A DNA stretch of 64,000 bases, taken from contig CM052361.1 in assembly GCA_028551475.1 (NCBI GenBank), forward strand, positions 3,541,501 to 3,605,500. Reading direction: 5' to 3'. A program made the position numbers and the translations under genes. This document shows, in pieces, positions 9,902-22,506 of the stretch (the stretch's first letter is position 1; each line of letters opens with the position of its first letter). Under the pieces are notes generated by a model. It ran no database searches. It was not told the DNA's origin and was given only the letters and a program-made list of their open reading frames with translations. Source of the DNA: Casuarina equisetifolia (taxonomy: Eukaryota > Streptophyta > Magnoliopsida > Fagales > Casuarinaceae).

Positions 9902-11694
9902 TTTTATTCTCTTTCCTTTACTCTTTCCCTTCAGCTGTAACATGAAACCAAATTGAAGTCATATTTGTAGGGATCTTTGCGGGTATGCTGAGAAGCCAAT
10001 CCTTGACGTCTTGCTTTCGTGGGAATTGATGTTTATCTGATCTCAAAGCTGGAAAAAACCCACTTTTTTTTTTTCGTTTTTGTTTTGTTTTGTTTTTGTT
10101 TTTTGATCTTCAGGCCTTTCCTTATATTTGTCTTTCTTCAGTAGACTTTTTCTCGTTGCTTTTATTTCTCCGCTCTTCGATGGCTTGAATGATTGTCTTC
10201 ATGGGCATGGTTATTTGCTTGATCTAGTAAATGACAATATGCCAGTCTTTTCTTTTGCGCAGTTTCTGTTCCTTTCAACATTAACTTGATTGTCATTTTT
10301 TGTTCATTTCTCGTTTGCTTTTAGTAGTCCCTTGTTTAATGGCTCAAGCTTTGCCGCTTACTGTTGATTCTTAACGTTTACTTTTTGATTAAATGTCATT
10401 TTCTGTCATTTCTAATATTTGGAAGCTCTGTGGCTCTCATTTTCAGTACAGTCAGTCCCTTTGTTGCAACACATGGAATCTCGGATCGACTTGGTTTTGT
10501 CAGATGTTCATGATATTTGAATTACATTTTTTAAAGAATGAGAGAAACAATGAAGACAGCCTACAAGCCAGTTAATTATCTCTGTATTGCTGTGATAAGC
10601 TGTACAACGAAAAGTCTGATTATATAGGCTTAATTCCTAATCTAAATAAGGATTACAATAACTACAAAATCTTATGAGAATATTACACAGAATAATGGCT
10701 TAATTACAGGGCCAATTTAGCAATGTATGGATCTTTCCTCATATGCACCAACACATTTGTTAGCCAAAGGCCTTAAATGCTGCTGAATGCTAGATTTGAC
10801 CAATCGATGAGTCATTCCCTTTTTTCCAACAAATATGGAGAGACTCGTTATCTTTCAACATTTCATAGAGACTCATTCAAGGTGACATTTCATAGGGACT
10901 TATTCAAGATCTCAGCTCTATGATGATGGTTACTGCTAGAATGAATCCATAAGGCAATCCAAGTGGCTGAAATTGGTCGGCATCAGCTCGTGATACACTG
11001 GCAATGGCCGTCTTCATATATAGTTTCAATGTCCCCTAGTTTTTGTCGTTGAACACTTCCAAGGTCTGATATCCATAGATTTAGGGGTTGGTTTATCACA
11101 ATTCTTGTAACATCTTTAATGTTTGTTGTGTTTGGATTTCTTGTACCGCATATACTCCCTACAGCTTGTATGTATTTTTGTCACTATTCTTCAACAATTG
11201 GTATCCAGATTAATTTGTTGCTCAGTAAGGCATTTTGATGTAGAACGCTTGGCAGTTTGCCTATGAGTGAATCATGGGGATGTTAGCAGCAAATAAAATT
11301 TCCTTTTTCTTTATTAACTCAAATTGGCTTATAATTTATTGTACTAGATTAATGTATAAATGATTATAGTAGTGACTTGAGGATTGTCCTTTGATGTTGG
11401 CTGCCATGTTCATTATTTTCATGGAGAACAATCAGTTAAATGATAGTTGAATTAAAATAATATGCGTATCGAGTGATGGATGTCCCCGTACCCAAGAAAG
11501 GAAGAAAAAGAATAACAAAAAGAGAGGAATAACCCTAAAGAAGAATGCAAAAAAATTGTAGTATTAAAATAAAAATGAAAGAAGAAGAAAAAGAAAAAGG
11601 AATAAAGCAAGAAGCCAGATTATTTAATTTCTGAAAAAAAGAAGAAAGAACATACGAAAAATCTCAAACTTGAACTAGACAGGAGAAAAGAAGT
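9902..11694. other. spacer between U2 and U3
   Basis: No gene recognised. A T-rich run lies at about 10060-10110. The part 10750-11110 is similar to 23530-24130 upstream of U6, showing that the spacer was duplicated with the genes. At about 11360-11420 is the 3' flank block (GTGACTTGAGGATTGTCC) that recurs beside other UGT copies at 19190 and 49420. About 10545-10745 appears to interrupt the duplicated spacer and may be a small insertion. Confidence 0.5.
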
Positions 11695-12576
11695 TTATGC
11701 CCTAAGCCACTCAATGAAGTTTTGGAGATTTTTGTTAGAGTAGCCACCTTCCTTGATATTGCTCGAAACCATTTGCTGGAGATCCAAAGCCCTTGCTTTG
11801 AAGTTTTCATCACCAAGCAATTTCTCCACCTTTCCCTTGATCTCTCTTTGTGTGACAATCCCTTTTTCATCTCGGTCGAACCTCAATCCAACCTTCCAAA
11901 CATCGTAAACATAGCTCTCATTACAAAGCTGGTCGACAAAGTAAGGCCAGCACAAGAACGGAACCCCATTGTACACCTTCTATTGTTGAGTTCCAACCAC
12001 AATGGCTCAAAAAACAAGCAACGGAAGAATGTCTGAGAACTTTCTGTTGAGGTGCCCAGCCAACAATCCGTCCGCGACTGGCTACTCTTTCTAGGAATCC
12101 TGCTGGGTAGGCATCCCTGGTTCTCTGAGCGATATCTGGCCTGACAACCCATAGGAAGGGTCTGTTTGATAGTTCAAGTCCTAGAGCTAATTCCTGGAAT
12201 TGGGTCTCATAAAAAACAATTAAGCTGCCAAATGCAACATATATGACCGACCCGAGTGGTTGTTGATCAAGCCATTCTAAGCAACTCGAATCTTCCTGCC
12301 AAAAGTTTCCTGCTGAATTCTGGACCTCGTTGCTTGCCACAAGTGGGCCGACTGGTATGGCCTCTGGAACCATGCTGAATGCTGCTGGCTCGAGGTCATA
12401 AGCGGAGTTACAGATCAACCGGTTTGCGAATTTTAGATGCTACTTGTATCTAACAAAAGAGTGGAAAATTGTTTTCTGGGTGGTTAAGTCACCCATCCAG
12501 GTCCAAAAAAGTTTTGTTGTGCTCATCACGGGCATGTTTGGTGCCAAATGGATGGTCTGTTCTTTTATTGGAGTTC

Positions 12577-13820
12577 CAGAAAAAAAAACAAATGTAGTAT
12601 AAAAGAAGATATTGTTAAGGCTTCCTATAATTTAACACCTCGATCTAGCATTTGTGTCTTTGGAAGTAAAAGATTGTTAAAATATTAAGATATTAGGATT
12701 AGAAGGCCTAAAGCCCAATCATGTGAAATTTCATCCCAAAATCAATTGGTAATAAGAAGATAGATTTAATATTATATAAAGCATGGTATCTATGCTTGAC
12801 TATATAATTTGGTACAACACGTCTTTAACAAAAATAAATGTGTTAATTTTGTTTCATGATATCGTTACTCTTTGTTTGCCATGAGAAATAGTCTCCATGA
12901 GAGACAAGCTGGATAAGAATAACTTCTACGTCTAACATCTAATTACACTTTATTTGTTTTTCTTTGTCACTATTGAACTCCCATAATTCATATTTGTATG
13001 TTGTTTTTGAGTTTATTCCCCCTTGATCACACTTCGATGGTTGGTAAAACAAAACCATTTTTATTTTAGGATATTCTAATTATTAGTTGTTGAGTCAAAA
13101 TTAGGACTAAGAAGTAAAATGATAATTGTGTAAAGTTCGGATTCTAATTTTTATAAAGTAGAGTTCCTCATTGTGGAGAGATTGTCCCATTTTGTCATGT
13201 GGCTGTCATATTTTGCAGAGCTTGTGTCGTTGAAGAAAAAGAAGAGTGAGCTCTAAAAGAAAAGATATGTGAAATCTCAAAATAAAGAACATATTTCTTG
13301 TGAAAGTAGGAATTATATTTTTCAAAATTATGTAAATTTCGATCTTTTTTATTATATGTGTGTTTACTACATGAACTACTTATTCCCCTTAACTCTTCTT
13401 CTAAAAATTATTGTTGATTGACTGCATCTGCAACTTAAATTTCACACGCATGCATGGCTGTTTCTCTTCGCAGGTTTTGTTACCATGATTCTAAAACCTT
13501 CTTAAAAAAAATTCATTAATTTTAAAGCATGAGTTCTCATCATCATTAGATGGTAAGAAGTATCACATCACGCAGTATTACTATGGTTGCCAAACACCTA
13601 GTTCATATTACTATGGTTGACCAATACTTGGTTTAGATTGAGTAGATGCTATTTGAAATTTCTTGATCCTAAATTTGATACTCAAAAAAATATAGGTGAT
13701 GTGTGAGTATTGAAAAAGAAGAAGAAGAAGAAGAAGAAGAAGAAGAAGAAGAAGAAGAAGAAAAACAGTATTTCTATGCAGAGGGGGTTTACTGACAAAA
13801 ATAGGGGCAGGATATCTCCC
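12577..13820 (-). other. U3 intron
   Basis: AT-rich, no gene. Its left half (12640-13040) is similar to 31210-31470 right of U6, where exon 1 is missing. It ends with a long GAA run close to the donor. Confidence 0.6.
13716..13763 (+). repeat. (GAA)n microsatellite
   Basis: About 15 GAA units on the plus strand, in the U3 intron about 55 bases from the lost donor. On the minus strand this is a CTT tract. Confidence 0.95.
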
Positions 13821-14298
13821 CGTCAGTGTTGATAATACCACTCTCAATCAGCTTCGGAACGTAAAACAGCAAGGCTAGTGTCGCAACTGAAACAGGACAG
13901 AAGGCTGCACTCGGGATTTCCAACTTCTGAGACACTTCCAGAGCCCACCCCATGCCGTAATCCGCAATTACATGAGTGATGCAATCACCTTCAGATGCGT
14001 TGACATCTTGTATGAGCTCCTCCAGCTTTCGAGGCATGAACCGGCAAATTGCTTCAGGCAGCTTTAGCGGGTCATTTCTCTCCTCGGGGGTCATCCCATC
14101 CGGTATTGACACTAGATTAATCGGACCTCCAAAATGACTTTTGTCTTCTAAAGCATTCACAACCCGCTTGTGATTATACTCTGTGTTCAAAAACGTGACT
14201 TTCATGCCCTGTTCGACTAAGTATCGCGAGATCTCCATCAACGGGGTAACATGGCCTTGGGCTGGAAATGGTATAACCAAAACATGTGGACTTCCCAT

Positions 14299-16203
14299 TT
14301 TTACTCTTCATTCGCCTGCAACATAACTGCAGATTGAACTCCTATATATAAAGGGAGTCTTAGTGAACTGTTTTTTAACAGTTTGAAGGGTTGGCTTTAG
14401 GGGCATGGACGATGACATGTTCTCAACGATTGACAACCTGCTGCGAGTGTTGATTTTTGTCTCGAAGCTGGACCTTCTTTTCTTCTCTTTGATGATGTAA
14501 GAAAACTGAGAACAACGACGGGTACCCGAAAACAATAACATCAGGTGAGTGGCTGAGTGTCAATGTTGGATGGGTTGTCTTAATTGCGTATGGGCAATTA
14601 TTTGATCTGAACGCTGTAGAATCTGCCACGTTTTCCTGTTAAAATTGTCTGGATGTGGCCAATCATCGTTTCATCAAAAATATTTTTCCGTTTAGTCTTT
14701 TTCCAACCCATGCGAGTCTTGTCTTTCACAGGATCATGGGATCTGTGCTTTCTGCCACTTGATCTCAGAGATGGACAGGCTGCCACCGTTAATGTTTTTT
14801 ATCTTCTTGTCAATAGGTAAACAATTAGTTATGGAGCTTTAATATCTGGGTTCTAGGTTTCACATTAATATTCTCAGACCCTTTAATTAAATAAAGGAAT
14901 AAAAATTGGGGAGTATATTCTTTACTTTATTGTTATAAAAAATATGAGAAACGTAAATTGAAAGGAAGAACAATAGTTGCCCAAAATAGAATTTGACATA
15001 ATATTGGATAATAAAATAAAAAATTATAATGAATGATTAAAATAAGTAAATGAAGAGATTTGATTGCTAAATTTTTTAATATATCATTTTTAATTTACAT
15101 TTATTGTATATGAGTTAAATAAAATAGAATATTTTTTTTAAAAAAATAATTAATGTTTCTATTTTGTTGACAAAAATAAAAAAGCTAGTATAAGAAAGAG
15201 AAAAATTCTTTATTTAGAAATACACTTATTTTAGAATAATATCATTTTGAACAAAATTGAGTAAAGTTCATGTAATACCAAACTTGTGACTCCATATTCT
15301 GTTTATTTTGAGATCTTTTAATTACTTTTTAGTTATTTTAGAGACTAAGGAATTTCATGTTATCATCACGCAGCCAATTCGTGGTCTGAAACAACTGATC
15401 TCAAAAGGGTGGACTATGTCTGACAACCCAGGCAGGAATTGACTGCATGATGGTAATTGAACCAATAATTGAACCCACCATCCGATTTTTACATTATTGA
15501 GTTCAAGTTGTGCATGTCATTCATTTTTGACTCATATGTGCGGTTTAAGAGATTAATTGGATAATTTATATTTAGTCTTACCATAGTGAGACACAGTAAC
15601 CTCCAATTAACCTCTAGTAACTAGACGAGCATTTGAAGAGCTGTCTAAATGGGAAGCTTGCACTCTTTTGTCATAGTCCGCCATCGTGAGTGATGGTTTA
15701 TGGGTATTACAATAAAGTTACTCTAAATCAAGCTTAATTTTGAAGTTAGCTCCAAGATGTGCTTCATTTGTCATGGGATGTCTTTATTTTTATTTATTTA
15801 TTTATATCTCCTTATTTCCTTTTCCAATAAGTATATGAGGTTTCTACATATTTTATGCGAAATCTTGAGTTGACTTATACTTTTTATTCTTTGATGGAAC
15901 TCTCTTTACTTCAAGTGGTTTGTATATAATTCACACAAATTAGAAAGATGATAAGAATTTTTCATTGCTTCTTGGTAAAAAATGAATAGTAAAAATTTAC
16001 ATTTATTGTATATTAAGACTTGTTGTAAACCACACATGAATTTGGATAAATGACATATTTTATGCTACAAACTAACAAAAAAAGAAACGCTTTATCCTAC
16101 CTTGATTGTGAAATCTTAAACTTAAACTCATATGTAAACCATTTCATGAAGAAAATTAGGGGCAAACTAAAGCCAATATTTATTTTTAAGTAAAAATAAA
16201 ATA

Positions 16204-16238
<35 letters not shown>

Positions 16239-16325
16239 TATCAATACAAAATAATTAGGGACATTATCCTCATGATGAGGTCATTCACAACAAACTCAAG
16301 CTTAAACTAAATGAAAATTAAAGTT
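14299..16325. other. spacer between U3 and U4, with U3 promoter
   Basis: No gene. Immediately right of U3 is its leader, with a TATATATAAAG-type box at about 14345-14356 (45-60 bases from the ATG). The whole spacer is colinear with 52976-54548, right down to the CA-rich stretch near its end, so it belongs to the large duplicated block. A stretch at 14900-15260 is very AT-rich. Confidence 0.6.
16206..16236 (+). repeat. (AC)n microsatellite
   Basis: About 15 AC units, about 90 bases 3' of the U4 stop. The duplicated copy at about 54446-54460 has only a short CA stretch. Confidence 0.95.
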
Positions 16326-17796
16326 CTATGCCTTAAGCCAATTAAGGAAGTTTTTGAAATTTTTGTAAGAGCTGCCACCTTCTTCGATGTGGCTTGAAAC
16401 CATTTCCTGGAGATCCAAAGCCCTTGCTTTGAAATTTTCATCACTAAGCAGTTTCTCTACCTTTCTGTTGATCTCTCCTTGTGTAATAATGCCTCTTTCA
16501 TCATGGTTGAACCTCAGTCCAACCTTCCAAACATCGCAAATGTAGCTCTCGTTGGAAAGCTGGTCAGCATGGTAAGGCCAGCACAAGAAGGGGATCCCAT
16601 AGCTTACACCTTCTATCGTTGAATTCCAACCGCAATGGCTCAGGAAGCAAGCAACGGAAGGGTGACTGAGAACTTTCTGTTGAGGTGACCAGCCAACAAT
16701 CAGTCCCCGATCGGCTACTCTTTCTAGAAATCCTGCTGGGTAGGCATCACCGTTACCCTTGGTGGTATCTGGCCTCACAACCCACAGGAAGGGTCTCTTT
16801 GATAGTTCAAGGCCTAGAGCCAATTCCTGGAACTGGGTCTGTTTAAAAACTGTGAAGCTACCAAATGCAACATAAATGACTGAGCGGTGTTGCTGTTGAC
16901 TGAGCCATTCTAAGCAGGCGTTATCTTCTTCCCAGAAGTTTCCTGCTGAATTCCCACCTCGGTTGCTTGCCAAAAGTGGGCCGATTGGTACAACCTCTGG
17001 AAGCATGCTGAATGCTGCTGGTTCAAGATCATAAGCAGAGTTGCAGATCAACTTGTCTGCGTATTTCAGATACTGATTGCATTTGACAAAATAGTCAAAA
17101 GTAATTTTCTGCGTCGTTAAGTCGCCCATGCATGTCCAAATGATGTTAGTAGTGTTCATCGTGGGCATATTTGGTGCCAAGTGGATAGTCTCTTCTTTTC
17201 TTTGAGTTCCTGAAAAAAAAAAAAAAGGAGGGAAAAAAGGGTATCATTATGGCATCTTGTCATTGAACTTCTCATAACTTGGTATTTTCGAGGAAGAAGG
17301 TGCAGGATATCTCACCATCACTGTTGATGATACCACTCTCAATCAGCTTCGGTATATGCAAAACCAAGGCCAGTACCGCAACCGAACAAGGCCAGAAGGA
17401 AGCTCTCGGGATTTTCATCTTCTCTGCCACTTCCAGAGCCCATCCCATTGGGTGATCTGCAATGACACAAGTAATGCGATTGCCTTCCGATCTGTTGATG
17501 TCTTCTATGAGCTCCACCAGCTTTCCTGGCATGACTCGGAGAATTGCTTCACATAGCTTTGCAATATCATTTCTGTCCGCCCCGGAAGCCAACCCATCTG
17601 GAATTGAGACTAGATTAATTGAATCTCCCAAATGATTCTTCTCTGCCAAAGCATTCACAACCCGCTTGTGACTATGCTCTGTGTTTACAAAAGTAACTTT
17701 GAAGCCATACTTGACCAAGCATTGCGATAACTCCATCATTGGGATTACATGGCCCTGGGATGGATGAGGCATAACTAAAATATGTGGACCTCCCAT
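16326..17796 (-). CDS. UGT83A1-like: U4: UGT83A1-like UDP-glycosyltransferase, intact
   Basis: Exon 1 is 17796-17316 (481 nt) and exon 2 is 17209-16326 (884 nt), joined across a 106-bp phase-1 intron (GTGAG donor, CAG acceptor, Gly161 split). Together they give 1365 nt, or 454 residues plus stop, normal for plant family-1 glycosyltransferases. The N-terminal acceptor-binding half has the predicted catalytic His16 (HPSQGH) and Asp114 (CVIADHPMGWALE). The C-terminal UDP-sugar half has the PSPG box at residues 334-377: WSPQQKVLSHPSVACF at its start, then HCGWNS and finally HADQ, whose last Gln usually favours UDP-glucose. No signal peptide or membrane segment, so cytosolic. The start is the Met shared by the family; an upstream ATG at 17826 would add 10 residues. 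In rice a UGT83A1 acts on flavonoids and monolignols (family knowledge); the acceptor here is unknown. This is the only copy without a visible lesion. Confidence 0.93.
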
Positions 17797-17850
17797 TCTC
17801 AATGTTTTATCCTTATCCAGCTGCAACGTAAGAGAGCAAACGGAAGCCGT

Positions 17851-17857
17851 ATTTATA
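17851..17857 (-). promoter_or_regulatory. TATA box of U4
   Basis: The minus strand reads CTATAAATAC about 55 bases upstream of the U4 ATG, which would place the transcript start near 17825 and leave a leader of about 30 bases. The same TATA context lies upstream of other copies. Confidence 0.6.
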
Positions 17858-19667
17858 GGACTTCCGCTGATGGAGTGTGTATTCTTTTTGTCGTCAACTT
17901 GATCTTTGGGCTTTTAGTGCTCTGCTTTAATATGGTTTGAAAGGGTTGTCTTGTTGGGCCTAGCCGCCTGTGCTTGATCCTGAGGTGATCATGAGCCTGA
18001 TAGGCTTGGAGCTCTTATCGTGGTCTTATGAGATTTGCCAACTTTATTGTTAGAATAATGGATCAGGTTGTTTTACATCAACAATAAGGTCTCAAAAAAA
18101 GAACCAAAATTTGTCACATACTATCAAGGCCATAGTTCTTTATTCTGCTTCAATTGAAAAATTTGAGGCCGTTAATTATATTTTTAGTTTTCCAAGAGAT
18201 ATATAATCCCGCAATTTCACATAATATTTATTCGAAATTTTACTATCCTTAGGCAAGATTCCTAGTTTGAGTTGCAAAAGGTTGTAAGCTCCATTTTGGG
18301 ATCAAAGGACACTAAGAGAGCTAATCTCTAGGCAACTTTTAACATATTTTAACACCTTTGATGTTTGACTGCATTTGAGAATGCTTGGATTCAAGCATAA
18401 ACTGGCTGAATAGTACATTAGCTTCATTCAACTGTTTGACTAAATTGGCTGAATAGTTGAATAGTAAATTTGATATCTGACATCATCATGATGAGGTGGA
18501 TTAGCCTTCCAATCAACCTTGGTAATTGATTGAATCTTCCAGGAATAAGTTGTCCTGGTAAGTTTGTGCTCCTTTAATATAGACCACCATGGTAAGTTTG
18601 ACATTATGCTTCATGGGTATTACAAAACGCTTTGTACCAAACATACATGTTTATGAAATTAGCTTCAAGACACATTTCCTTTGGCTTGGACATATTCTTA
18701 TTTCAATCTTACAATTTGTACTTTTTAAGTAGTATATTGAGATATAGTTTTAACTTATTTTGTGATTTTTTTTTTGTGCTTCTAATGATCAGTGTATCAT
18801 TCCCATTTATTATAAAGGTAATTAAAAAAATCCCTTTCTTGTTAGTGAACAATAAATAACCATGCATTGATGGTCAATTTGGAAATGAAGTATGGAATAT
18901 CTTTTGGTTGAAAGGATGAAGTGAAGTTGATGGTGGTACAGATAATGTCTTTCAGCTAGATGAAAGGTGGGTAAGCATGGTGGATAATTTGAAAGAAGTG
19001 AGATTTTTAGGCTTAGTCATGAGGAGACGCATTGATGGTTCCAGAACTGGTATAGACAGAGTGGTGATGTTTGGAACCTACTTATCCAATGGAGGAATGG
19101 TTAGTTTGGGTGGGAAATCGGGATAGGATGGTTAAAACTCAAGACTAGCTTTTGAGAGACTGTAGTTCTGCATAATGGAGACGTGGCTTGAGAATTGTCC
19201 TTGAATGTTGACTCCCCTTTTTGTTCCTTAGGGAAAAAGAATTGGTTGGATTGTAGTTGAGTTATCATATTATCGTCTAGGGAACAAGTTCACACAGGAA
19301 AAATGCACTTCTAAGGTGAAATTAAGTTCGATTATTTGATGTTAGAACTTTAATCTCTAAGAACTAATTTTTGAATTAAACTATAAACTTATTTTAATAA
19401 TAAGCTTTATCATCATTTAGAATGCATTTAGGATTCCAGATTGTAGCTTTCTACCTAAGTCCTGATTATTGTTTTCTGCCTTAGTTCTGATTGTCCTTCA
19501 CTCCATCTTGATGTATAAAACACAATACCAAGCAAGAGATCTTAAGGTTTTTCATTATACAGTAGTGAGAAAAAATGTTTACTTGTTAGTGATAGTACTT
19601 CAATAGGCAAATATCAACAAAAGAAACCATCCATAGATTAAGTTTGAAAATTGCAGGAGCAACTTTT
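17858..19667. other. spacer between U4 and U5
   Basis: No gene. It is colinear with 55960-57790 right of U10 along nearly its whole length; for example GTCACATACTATCAAGGC near 18113 and the block near 19025-19200 recur there. Parts also recur at 45280-45760 and 49100-49440. Open frames here are short and not conserved between the copies. Confidence 0.6.
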
Positions 19668-21847
19668 CTATCCTTTCATCCACTCAATGAAGTTCTCCAA
19701 ATTATTGCGAGAGAGTCCACCATTTTTGATGCCAGTGTTTACTGTGTTCTTCAGATCCATTGCCCTCGCTTTTAATTCTTCATCCCCAGAAGTTGCTCTA
19801 CCTTACTTATGATTTCTTCTCGTGTTACGATGCCTCTTTCGTCCGATTCTAAACCCAACCCAACCTTCCAAAAATCACATATATATGTTCGATTCAGGAA
19901 CTGGTCGGCAATGTAAGGCCAGCACAAGAATGGGATCCCGTTGCTTACCCCTTCCAGGGTGGAGTTCCAACCACAGTGGCTAATGAAGCAAGCAACCGAC
20001 GGATGACTCAATATCTTTTGTTGTGCTGCCCATTCCACCATCCTCCCCCGACTGGCGACTCTTTCATGAAATTCTTTTGGGTATGTCCCTTCTGTGAGGT
20101 CGGGCCGCACAACCCACAGGAACGGTCTGTTGCAGAGTTCAAGCCCCAAAGCCAGTTCGTGGAACTGGGTCGGATTGAAAATTGTGCTGCTTCCAAAAGC
20201 GACATATACCACTGAACCTGGTGACTGTTGATTCAACCATTTCATACAAGTTGAGTCCTCTGGCCAGAAGCTTCCTGCCAATTCTCCCAACTGGTTGCAT
20301 GGCAGAAGAGGACCTATAGGCAGAATATTTGGAGACAAGGAAAATGCCCCAGGCTCAAGGTCGTAGGATGAGTTACACAGCAGCCATTCTGTCGCTTTCA
20401 CATGCTTCCTGTTTCTTCCCATGAGTTCAAAAATACTCTTCTGCAAGGTGGAATTGCCAAGGCGAGTCCAAACAAAGTTTTCTTCACTCATGGCAGGCAT
20501 TGTCGGTGAGAGTTGAATGATTTGCTTTTTCAGCAGAGTTCCTGAACAGAGAATTCCGTTGAAGTCTAGGATCAAATGACTTCCTAGTAATATTTGTTAG
20601 CCCAATCCTAATAAAGGACTTTTTTATAGAGAGAATTTTAGATAAGATTTAGGTAATATTATGTTTATACTATAATATTTTAATATATTTACTCAACACA
20701 AACCTGGAGAAGACCTCCATAGATGTATTATTTACAAGTAAAGAGTTGCTACACTTGAATTTAGATATTGTATAAAGAAATTGATATGACCAAAATTGAA
20801 AAAAAAGTAAGAAATTTTTAAGTAATATTTAAATAATGTAAGATTATGCCATTATGTCTCTTTATTTTTGTACACTACTTTTTATTAATATAAACTTACA
20901 TTTCAACCAAATAATAAAAAAATTATGCCATAGTATTTTAGCAACATCCATATGTCTCAGTTGTCTGGCCGAGTTTAAATACCAAGTTTTTGGGCTAAAT
21001 ATCTAGTCATTGTAAAGGACATCTCTCTATAATTGCTTTGGATCTCAAGTTCACGGTTCACTCTCTTTTGCACAAGGTAATTGATCAAATGATTAGATCT
21101 GTTGACCCAAAGTAGAATGTACTAAATGGTATGTTAAAAGGATTTACAATTACATGATATGTTGAGATGTAAATAATTTCCATAGCTTAACTTATGGATT
21201 TGAATGCAATTTTTTCTTAGCAATTTAGACCAACTATACAAATGATTTCCCTCAATAGAGCCTTGATCTAAAGTTTGCATGTTATGATTTTTGACTAACT
21301 ACTATCTCTATGCATGTTCAATTGTACGTAGAAAAACAACCAAATGGTAGTGACAGAGGAACTCACGATCATCACTAATAATTCCTTCTTCAATCAACTT
21401 TGGGATGCTAAATCCTACGGCCAGTACTGATGCTGCTGCAGTGCAGAAGGCAGCTCTTCGGATTCCTTTCTTCTCTGCTATTCCTAGAGCCGACCCAATA
21501 CTCGAGTCAGCAAGGACACAGGTGATCTCCTCCCCACTGCTTCCATTAATTTGTTCGATGAGCTCCTCTAGCTTCTCAAGCAAAACATTCAGGATTGCTT
21601 CTGAGAAACTCCATGGCTCTTTCCGGTCCTCCAAGGTTTCTAGTCCATCAGAAATGGAAACCAGACGGATTTGGTCCCCTATTTGATCCTTCATTCCATT
21701 TACGCCCAGTAGCCGATCGTGATTAAACTCGGTGTTTACAAATGTGATCTTGAAGCCATGTTGGGCCAAGCGCTTTGACAGTTCCAGGAGAGGAATTACA
21801 TGGCCTTGTGCTGGAAAGGGAACGACCAGAACATGTGGATTGCCCAT
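19668..21847 (-). pseudogene. U5: UGT83A1-like gene, C terminus lost by a one-base deletion
   Basis: Exon 1 is 21847-21367 (481 nt; MGNPHVLVVPFPAQGH, predicted catalytic His16, Asp114 in CVLADSS). The donor is GTGAGT. Intron 20542-21366 is 825 bp and exon 2 starts at 20541. The joined frame is open for 416 residues and holds a complete PSPG box at 331-374 (WAAQQKILSHPSVACFISHC at its start, IADQ at its end). It then stops at 19772, because a run of five G in the sister copy U11 is four here (about 19787). Without that loss the frame would continue to a TAG at 19668, giving the usual length. About 38 residues, the C-terminal helices, are missing. It is the most divergent branch in the array, with Ser-Ser after Asp114 in place of Gly-Trp motifs. 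It could be a recent null allele or a sequencing error. Confidence 0.88.
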
Positions 21848-22506
21848 CTTGGTTCTTTCTTTTGCTCCGTTGAACACCCAAGTTCATGCCAATTTGATAC
21901 TTACGAGGCAGACCTGCTCATTATGTTCTCTTAATGTGTCATGATAACGTAAGATCTTGCTGATTGTTGCCTAACCATTGCTACTTGATGTGGATTGTCA
22001 ATGGTGTGACTACTCGCTGCCTTGTGGTTGTCTTTACGTTTCCTCGGTTAACATCATCAACGGTCCCCAGGCACTAATATCATCGATGAGGATGTACTGC
22101 AAAAACGGATCACTCTTGACAGTGATTTGCCAGTGAAGAACAAATTGTCAATTACAGGCTAAATTTTTTTTTAGCAAGTTAAACCTCCGACAGGAATGGA
22201 TAATTTCCTCTAAATTTGATAATTAAGAAATAAGATAAGAGAGAAGAACACTTAAATATATAAAAGGGATGCTAAGTCAAGATATTAACAATATAAATCA
22301 AACACTAAATATTTCTCCTCATCCTAAGATCAGCTTGCAAATTAGAGAACGAAGTAATAAGGTGAAGATTTCACTGACCCAATTCAGTATCTTCGCTTTA
22401 ATCTGGTTTATGATATTATTGTTAGAGAAGATTTGATTTTTCTCTTAAAATATGGAAACAAAGTATTAACAATTTAAAATAATCATTGTTGACAAACCGC
22501 TAATTG
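21848..22506. other. upstream region of U5
   Basis: No gene seen. It contains the U5 promoter. I found no convincing TATA box within 80 bases of the ATG. AT-rich beyond 22150. Confidence 0.5.

Larger units (their letters stand above)
11695..14298 (-). pseudogene. U3: UGT83A1-like gene with broken splice sites and frame
   Basis: Exon 1 is 14298-13821 (478 nt; MGSPHVLVIPFPAQGHV, predicted catalytic His16, VIADYGMGWALEV). Exon 2 is about 12576-11695 and ends in EWLRA and TAA. Defects seen: the donor is GG instead of GT (GACG followed by GGGAG at 13816-13820); the acceptor CAG reads CTG at about 12577; TAG stands for the Gln-Tyr position near 12437; and two bases are missing after the PSPG box HCGWNSTIEGV near 11980, which shifts the frame into a short false tail. 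The remaining PSPG box and C terminus are well kept in the second frame. The intron would be about 1.24 kb, much longer than in U4. The changes look recent because the coding similarity is otherwise high. Confidence 0.9.

Noticed and set aside
10060-10110. T-rich run as a poly(A) tail of a minus-strand retrocopy
   Set aside because: No transcript-like sequence with a coding remnant stands beside it, and the run is broken by G at regular steps (GTTTT), so it is a simple repeat.
13611-13847. Minus-strand frame with a long leucine run
   Set aside because: The run is the GAA microsatellite read in one frame, inside the U3 intron.
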